Assembly: GCF_000142805.1 (NCBI RefSeq)
Contig: NC_013082.1
Span: forward strand, 1,240,001 to 1,304,000
Direction: 5' to 3'
Length of the DNA stretch: 64,000 bases
Source of the DNA: Lachancea thermotolerans CBS 6340
Taxonomy: Eukaryota > Ascomycota > Saccharomycetes > Saccharomycetales > Saccharomycetaceae
This document shows positions 58,649 through 64,000 of this stretch, in pieces. The notes below the pieces were generated by a model, which worked only from the letters and a program-made list of their open reading frames with translations, was not told the DNA's origin and did not search any database. The position numbers and the translations under genes were made by a program. The stretch's first letter is position 1; each line of letters starts with the position of its first letter.

Positions 58649-59821
58649 ATGCAGAAGCTTTTTGAAAAGCTCTCGCTTGAAGACCTTCCTGATGAAGCCT
58701 GCGTAAGTTGCAGGGGTTTCGAACGTGCCTCCATAAGCCACTTTCCGGCGGAACCACTACACTTTTTCGACGAAGTCAAAGAGATTGGCACGATGACGCA
58801 TTGGATCGACTCTGACAAGTTCGAGCTGGGACGTAAGCAGAGCGCACCACATCTTAAAAAAGACTTAGGGCTCTTCACCATTACTAAGAAGCTGGCCAAG
58901 ACCAACAGCTATGTTGGGCATGACTTGTTGGAGCACTATGACGATTTCCAGCCCTTGACGCCAAACCAGCTAGAAGACATGAGCGGCGTGTTTGAATTTC
59001 TCAACAAGTGGGAGGGGGACCATGGAAAGCCCTACAGTTCCGGTAGCGATTTTACCATAGTGTGTTCTAGACACAACCTGATTGACCTCATCATGGCGCC
59101 TTTCTCAGACGAAGATGTCCACTTCAACGTTAAATACATCAACGGGTACCTCCACATTTTCCCTGACAAGCAATTTCAAAAGAAGGATGATGGCATTTAC
59201 TCTTCGGAATCGAACATAAGAAGGATATGCTACACTGGATTTGAACTTGAAGACTTGGTGACTGAAACACAACCGGGTGCGCCCAAGTCTGCCTTCTACT
59301 CTTTAGTGCAGGGGAAAATAAGCAAAAATATCAAACTTCTATTCAAGGCCGAGATGGATTGCTTCAATCCTGCAAAACGCAGCTACACCGAGATCAAGTG
59401 CACGACTGGACTGAAAGTTAAGAGCGCGTTCCATCGTCGGAAGCTCCTCCGCATGTGGGTGCAAACCTCATTGGTACCCTCAACAGACCTTTTGATAGGA
59501 TTGAGAGACCCGTACTACCATCAATTGAGTTCCTTCGAGTGTTATACTAGACAGGAACTATATCAAAAGTTCAATAACCGAAATCTGAGCTTGCTCAAAA
59601 AGAAATACAACTACAATGCCAATATCTCTGTTCAGTGGTTTCGACACCTGGTGAAACGGCTTTGCCAGACAATTACTCCTTATGTTGAAAAGACTCCAAC
59701 AGAAGCTGTGAGTTTTAAATTAACTCTTACCAAGCAATTAGAGCTTCGGCTGCGAAAAATTGAAACTCCCTCGACAGCAAAAGAGTCACCTAAGCCAAAA
59801 CCCGCGCATGCCCAAAGCTAG
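58649..59821 (+). CDS. DXO1: Dxo1, decapping exonuclease of the DXO/Rai1 family
   Basis: 390 residues (442 in S. cerevisiae). The enzyme removes incomplete or NAD caps and degrades the exposed RNA 5'-3'. Family motifs are SCRGFERASI near residue 21, the RICYTGFELE segment near 189, the metal-binding FKAEMDCFN (about 230) and YTEIKCTT (about 245), and KLLRMWVQTSLV (about 265). A positively charged C-terminal tail follows. Orthologue of YDR370C. In S. cerevisiae it is adjacent to XRS2; here SAM50 lies between them. Confidence 0.94.
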   Translation: MQKLFEKLSLEDLPDEACVSCRGFERASISHFPAEPLHFFDEVKEIGTMTHWIDSDKFELGRKQSAPHLKKDLGLFTITKKLAKTNSYVGHDLLEHYDDFQPLTPNQLEDMSGVFEFLNKWEGDHGKPYSSGSDFTIVCSRHNLIDLIMAPFSDEDVHFNVKYINGYLHIFPDKQFQKKDDGIYSSESNIRRICYTGFELEDLVTETQPGAPKSAFYSLVQGKISKNIKLLFKAEMDCFNPAKRSYTEIKCTTGLKVKSAFHRRKLLRMWVQTSLVPSTDLLIGLRDPYYHQLSSFECYTRQELYQKFNNRNLSLLKKKYNYNANISVQWFRHLVKRLCQTITPYVEKTPTEAVSFKLTLTKQLELRLRKIETPSTAKESPKPKPAHAQS

Positions 59822-59983
59822 TTTTGATAGTCGGCTGGACATGGCCTTCAACGCGGTTTGTTTAAATTCTAGCTATTCTGTCACAACCAATCAAAAATAA
59901 ATATTGTATTTTACCTTATTTTAGGATTAACTTAAAAACTCCTAACTCTATCTTTTCCGAAGCAGCAAAGAAAGTCGGCCTCA

Positions 59984-61438
59984 ATGGATCTCTCTGACTT
60001 TTCAAAAGAACTCCAAAAGGGTTCTGAATCGAGCGTTGTCCAGCGGTCTTCGCTGAAGCCTCTTTACTTTACCTCGATTTCGGTCGATGGAGACAACGGC
60101 AGCAGTCCTCTATCTAACACGGTTTACAACTCTGTCCTAGAGCCCGTATTGGTGCAGCCCTTACAGACGCTTGACCAATCTCTGAGCAATTTTGCTGAAA
60201 TCAAGAAGAAGCTTATTTATACAGGCCTGTTTCGCGATGTGAAGATTTCGTTAGACAACGAAGTTTCAAGCGACGAGCTCCAGTCCTTGCCAAAAGATCT
60301 CGTCAAAGGCTACGCCCTAGAGATGCCTATTCCAACTATTGCTCGTATACGCTTAACCCCCATAAATCTTAACAGGGCATCCTTGACGTCTTTTACAGGC
60401 GACACCCTATCATCGATGGGCGGCCGCTATTCTGTCATCAATAATTTTGGCAAAGCAGAAGTATTGACGCTACAGGGTAAGCTTGCATATCAGCCTTTCC
60501 AATCAACCTTTGATGAAAAGGTTCTAGAGGCCAAGTTGTTGATCCCATTGCAAAAAAATCCATCCGTTAAAGCGGTCTTCGACGCCAACTACGCTAACAT
60601 TGACCTGAATGGTCAACCTTTTATTGAGAAGAGGGACCAGCATCGCCAGAAACAAGTATCGGTCAATGTTGGTGTGCAAAAACAGTGGGTCAACATCAAG
60701 ACAGGCTTGGCACCTGTTTTGTATAACGGATTTTCCGTCGTCGCAAGAAACTTGGATGAAGTCCGTAAAGAAGCCTCTGAAGCCATTCGACAGTTTGACG
60801 CGCCATTTGTGAAAAACAGCTTTGTTTCACAGCTTTTGGTGGATAACAGAAAGTTCTTTGGTTTGTTTCCAGCTTCCGGCCTAAAGTTTTCTATCAACAA
60901 TGAGTATGTGCTCTCTGAAAGCTTTGACAAAAAGGCAGGCACCGCTGTTTCCCAAAACGAAGGCTTCGATAAGCTCGCGGTTGATTTTGAAGCACACCGA
61001 GCATTCTTTGGCAACAAGATTATTAATTCGCTTGAATTAGCATGTGGAGGCATTTTCTCAGCAGGCAAGTCCTCCAGCCTAGTGCATCACATCGATAAAT
61101 TTTACCTAGGTGGTATGTCCTCGCTTAAGGGCTTTGAAAGAAATTCTGTCGGGCAGCATGGTGGTAAACTTTTCTACAAACTGGGCCTGGCATCCTCATT
61201 CAAACTCCCAAACACCCCAGCTAACTCACCTCTAAGGCTTCAGTTTTTCTTTAATGCTGGTGACGTCCAGAACAAAAAGCCAACCCAATTCTCGTGCGCC
61301 GCAAGTTCTGGAGTTTCGCTGCTCTATAAAAGCTCTCTTGCCAATATGGATCTCACATATGCCTTTCCGTTAACAAATAGAGGCCAGGACATTCAAAAAC
61401 CAGGGTTTTCTTTTGGTGTCTCCCTGTCCTTGTATTAA
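59984..61438 (+). CDS. SAM50: Sam50, outer-membrane beta-barrel assembly protein
   Basis: 484 residues, the S. cerevisiae length. The core of the SAM complex in the mitochondrial outer membrane; inserts porin, Tom40 and other barrels. An N-terminal POTRA-like region (about residues 20-110, with SSLKPLYFTSISVDGD) precedes a 16-strand Omp85 barrel. The Omp85 loop-6 motif appears as KFYLGGMSSLKGFERNSVG near residue 372, and the C-terminal strand ends GFSFGVSLSLY. The S. cerevisiae gene is YNL026W on another chromosome, so its place between DXO1 and XRS2 differs from the two syntenic regions. Confidence 0.9.
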   Translation: MDLSDFSKELQKGSESSVVQRSSLKPLYFTSISVDGDNGSSPLSNTVYNSVLEPVLVQPLQTLDQSLSNFAEIKKKLIYTGLFRDVKISLDNEVSSDELQSLPKDLVKGYALEMPIPTIARIRLTPINLNRASLTSFTGDTLSSMGGRYSVINNFGKAEVLTLQGKLAYQPFQSTFDEKVLEAKLLIPLQKNPSVKAVFDANYANIDLNGQPFIEKRDQHRQKQVSVNVGVQKQWVNIKTGLAPVLYNGFSVVARNLDEVRKEASEAIRQFDAPFVKNSFVSQLLVDNRKFFGLFPASGLKFSINNEYVLSESFDKKAGTAVSQNEGFDKLAVDFEAHRAFFGNKIINSLELACGGIFSAGKSSSLVHHIDKFYLGGMSSLKGFERNSVGQHGGKLFYKLGLASSFKLPNTPANSPLRLQFFFNAGDVQNKKPTQFSCAASSGVSLLYKSSLANMDLTYAFPLTNRGQDIQKPGFSFGVSLSLY

Positions 61439-62027
61439 CGAATTTCTGTTAGGTCAAAAGCGTACCTCAGAGGTCTTAAACCTATGACGGAGATGCCCAA
61501 GGCAGTTATGTTCAGTATATATTCGTGATAACTAAAAGAAGATTGGTCTTAAAGTACTTGATGGGAAATACTTGACGTCTGCAGGACCAAAGACGGCGGC
61601 GTCATGCGTTTAAATTTATCAACCAAAGCTAGAATTCCTGAAGTCCTTGACCTTCACTAATTTGCAAACAGCATTTTATAATTGAAAACCGAATAGGAAG
61701 CCCAAAAGAATTATAGTTCAACTTTGAAACCTGTGGTATACTCCGTGCTAAATCGGAAAACGCTGCTCGAATGCTCACTTGTAGTTGTACCAAAAAAAAA
61801 GCACAAGAATATCAAGGAGAAAGCTATTGTTGGTGAAAGCAGCGCCTTACCTCAGCTCAATAGATGCGTGTAATCCAAGGAACCGAAGTGTTCAATAAAT
61901 GACCCAAAGACGAGATGCACCCTCGGATCGACCTCACACCACGTGACGCGCATTCCAAGGTCTAATATCGCATGCTCTTTTTAGTGATCCAACGTAACGT
62001 TCAAACATCATTCTGTATGAGATCCTT
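61439..62027. other. Intergenic region SAM50 / XRS2
   Basis: About 590 bp between two plus-strand genes. CACGTGAC at 61940-61947 lies 88 bp before XRS2, followed by GCGC. An A9 run lies near 61,793. No coding frame recognised. Confidence 0.5.
61940..61947. promoter_or_regulatory. CACGTGAC box upstream of XRS2
   Basis: Extended E-box of Cbf1 type 88 bp before the XRS2 start. Functional role is inferred. Confidence 0.3.
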
Positions 62028-64000
62028 ATGTGGATTCTGCGATACCAGTATATCGATGAAACTGGCTCAGAAATCAGAGTTTCTTGCTGCCTAAAAAAGG
62101 GCACTCAATATGTCGTTGGGCGCTCGGTTAAGAGCCCTCTTCAAATTAAAGGCGATAAAAGTATATCAAGAAAACATGTCCAGCTGGAGGTCAGGCAAAA
62201 TTCAAAGCTCGAAGTCCTAAATGCGGGAAAGCTTACCAAAATTGGTGGGGATAACGTGAAGATGGACCAAATGTTGGAGTTCGGTGCTGATCAAAGTGTC
62301 GCACTGGAAATGGGAGCAGGGCCCGTGAAAGGTACAGTCACTTATGAACCGGCAATTTGGAAAATACCACACGACCTAGCTATTACAGAGAGCTTGAAAA
62401 ATCATCTATCGCTCTATGACATACAAGTTACTAATTCTCTCACTTCCAAAACCAGTGTTCAGATCATCAAAGAACACCAGAAGTCGCACGGAAACTGCTT
62501 GTTTGCGCTAGTTAAAAAAATACCCATTATGTGTGAGGGCTTCATTGGTGACTTTGTTTCACAATTCGCAGACACGCAAATCGACTTCGATGCTAAATGG
62601 GAACAGATTACTTTAAAAAACGCTCCGTTTTTAGAACTTCAGACTAAAGATGCAGCTTTCAAAGGGTTGAACTTCGTGGTCACTAACCAAAAGACATTCG
62701 CCATTTACAAGAGTATTATTGACGCAGGCTCTGGAAATTTGTGGCTATGCGGTGACGTATCCAACCTTGGTACCTTTATAGAAAAGCAAATCAAGTCAGA
62801 GAACGTGGTTATTCTGATACACCTCATCGAAGAAGCACCTGCGCTTGCTTCGGAGCAAAACAACTCTATGCATATCCAGGAAGCCAAGCTACTCAAAAAC
62901 AAGGCACGAAGTTTGGGCTTTAAAACTCGTGATGTGAATGATATTGTTGATGCAGTTCTTAAAAACGATATACTGAGTTTGCTAGACCGAGTACCGCAAG
63001 AAAAGGCTTTGGAAGAAAACTCAGCGGGAGGAAGCATTGCGGGCTCCCAGGTGCTTGCTGATATAGTCGCCGACGCTCCTAACTTGCGGAACAAGCGGAA
63101 AAGAGCAAACAGACAAATTCAGCCACTAAATAGTCTTGCGTTTTTCGGTGGGGGATCTTCTCTCTCACAAAAGTTGGAGCAAGTTTCTACTCCCGCAAAA
63201 GAGCAAAATCTTGAGCTTCAAGAGGGCTTGGGCGTGCACACAAATCCAGAAGTTCATCCTTTGTCTAAAAAGCCCCGTGAAGAAAAGAATACTCTGCATT
63301 CTGCTGGAAACAATTCAACAACAACTTTCTCTGAGACCCCAATACATCAAGAAGATGTCCAGATTGGTTCTGAACCTTTAAATCACTCAGCGGCTCATTC
63401 AGTAATCTCAAAGGAGGACGAATCTACGCATACGGACGAGAGGAACAAAACGTTGGTTAATTCTGCTAAAGATGCGCGCACCGTGACTTTCCCTTCTATA
63501 CATAAGAACGAACTCAAAAGCTCACGTACGCTCTCAAATGAGGCCAAAGTTGAAGGTAACATTAGCCATGCTGATACTGAGGTACAAGCTATCAAGCGCC
63601 CCAGGTCTCTCATACAGGCTTTCCAAGAAGCTAAACAACATGAAGTTCACAGACTAAAAAAAAACATGGCTGATGTTGGGAGTGAGGAGCTTACAGAAGA
63701 AGCCATTAATAAGCTCGACAACCTTGCTTCTGTAGAAAAGGTGGACTTGATGAGAAGGCCAAGTGAAGTACCTGAGAATTCTAATCAACGCATATTGACG
63801 AACCCACAGTGGGCTAGGAGAAAGAATTTCAAAAAGTTTGTGAAATTGTGGCCATCACATTCTTCTAGAAGCAGCCCAGATAATATCACTGATGCTGTTA
63901 GGAATAAAGCTTACCTCATAACCAGAGATTATGTGTCACTTTGTCCTTATGACGGTACCAGGAATAATAGCGCAGATGATGGATTTGGCGACGCTTGCCA
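62028..64000 (+). CDS. XRS2: Xrs2/Nbs1, MRX complex subunit, 3' end outside window
   Basis: 657 complete codons are visible and the frame runs off the right edge. Xrs2 brings Mre11-Rad50 into the nucleus and activates Tel1 at double-strand breaks. The N-terminal FHA domain starts MWILRYQYIDETGSEI, with VGRSVKSPLQIKGDKSISRKHVQLEV at about residue 30-55. BRCT-like repeats follow to about residue 320, then a disordered Ser/Lys-rich region. The Mre11-binding segment NPQWARRKNFKKFVKLWP is near residue 590, followed by NKAYLITRDYV. The Tel1-binding tail should lie beyond the edge. Orthologue of YDR369C. Confidence 0.93.
   Translation, partial: MWILRYQYIDETGSEIRVSCCLKKGTQYVVGRSVKSPLQIKGDKSISRKHVQLEVRQNSKLEVLNAGKLTKIGGDNVKMDQMLEFGADQSVALEMGAGPVKGTVTYEPAIWKIPHDLAITESLKNHLSLYDIQVTNSLTSKTSVQIIKEHQKSHGNCLFALVKKIPIMCEGFIGDFVSQFADTQIDFDAKWEQITLKNAPFLELQTKDAAFKGLNFVVTNQKTFAIYKSIIDAGSGNLWLCGDVSNLGTFIEKQIKSENVVILIHLIEEAPALASEQNNSMHIQEAKLLKNKARSLGFKTRDVNDIVDAVLKNDILSLLDRVPQEKALEENSAGGSIAGSQVLADIVADAPNLRNKRKRANRQIQPLNSLAFFGGGSSLSQKLEQVSTPAKEQNLELQEGLGVHTNPEVHPLSKKPREEKNTLHSAGNNSTTTFSETPIHQEDVQIGSEPLNHSAAHSVISKEDESTHTDERNKTLVNSAKDARTVTFPSIHKNELKSSRTLSNEAKVEGNISHADTEVQAIKRPRSLIQAFQEAKQHEVHRLKKNMADVGSEELTEEAINKLDNLASVEKVDLMRRPSEVPENSNQRILTNPQWARRKNFKKFVKLWPSHSSRSSPDNITDAVRNKAYLITRDYVSLCPYDGTRNNSADDGFGDAC

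Overview
The window is nuclear DNA of a budding yeast (Saccharomycetaceae) that split off before the whole-genome duplication, most likely a Lachancea-type species. I infer this from the gene order. Genes that Saccharomyces cerevisiae keeps on two separate chromosomes, the chr IV run YDR388W to YDR369C and the chr XV run YOR132W to YOR122C, are interleaved here in a single row. Every gene has the expected order and strand. The pairs EFT1/EFT2 and RGA1/RGA2 are represented by one gene each. Moderate GC content, short TACTAAC introns and genes that S. cerevisiae lacks (a ceramide glucosyltransferase and a PMP47-type peroxisomal carrier) fit the same placement. The genus is an inference; S. cerevisiae names and lengths are quoted from memory.

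Layout. 0-12.6 kb: RVS167 (5' end only), a YDR387C-type MFS transporter, MUS81, EFT2, VPS17, a spliced HAD phosphatase (YOR131C-type) and ATO3; VPS17 to ATO3 form a GC-rich stretch. 12.6-15.5 kb: tRNA-Asp(GUC) with a Ty3/gypsy-family LTR fossil beside it. 15.5-25.7 kb: NKP1, RPP2B, ORT1, the PMP47-type carrier, spliced COI1, YRA1 with its very long intron, and AFI1. 25.7-38.3 kb: ARO10, ADE2, ceramide glucosyltransferase, SDH6, RGA1/2 and LSM6. 38.5-47 kb: spliced ATP17, ARH1, IAH1, BCS1, WIP1, PHO92, COQ7 and FRQ1. 47.3-48.15 kb: an AT-rich, broken open frame of unknown origin. 48.7-64 kb: UBP2, VPS74, CTS2, LEO1, spliced PFY1, a YciI-like small protein, DXO1, SAM50 and XRS2, which runs off the right edge.

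The genes are mostly housekeeping. Mitochondrial functions are strongly represented: ORT1 (ornithine export), COI1, SDH6 (complex II assembly), ATP17 (ATP synthase), ARH1 (ferredoxin reduction), BCS1 (complex III assembly), COQ7 (ubiquinone) and SAM50 (outer-membrane barrel assembly). Others serve translation (EFT2, RPP2B), RNA metabolism (YRA1, LSM6, PHO92, DXO1, LEO1), membrane traffic (VPS17, AFI1, FRQ1, VPS74), actin and polarity (RVS167, RGA1/2, PFY1), DNA repair (MUS81, XRS2) and kinetochores (NKP1, WIP1). They are not an operon-like unit.

Five genes (YOR131C-type, COI1, YRA1, ATP17, PFY1) were resolved by eye as spliced, using GTATGT/GTACGT donors, TACTAAC-type branch sites and homology across the junction. 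Several open frames extend 5' only through a TTG codon; for those the first supported ATG was chosen. I saw no convincing new multigene system. The most unusual stretch is the AT-rich broken frame at 47.3-48.15 kb.
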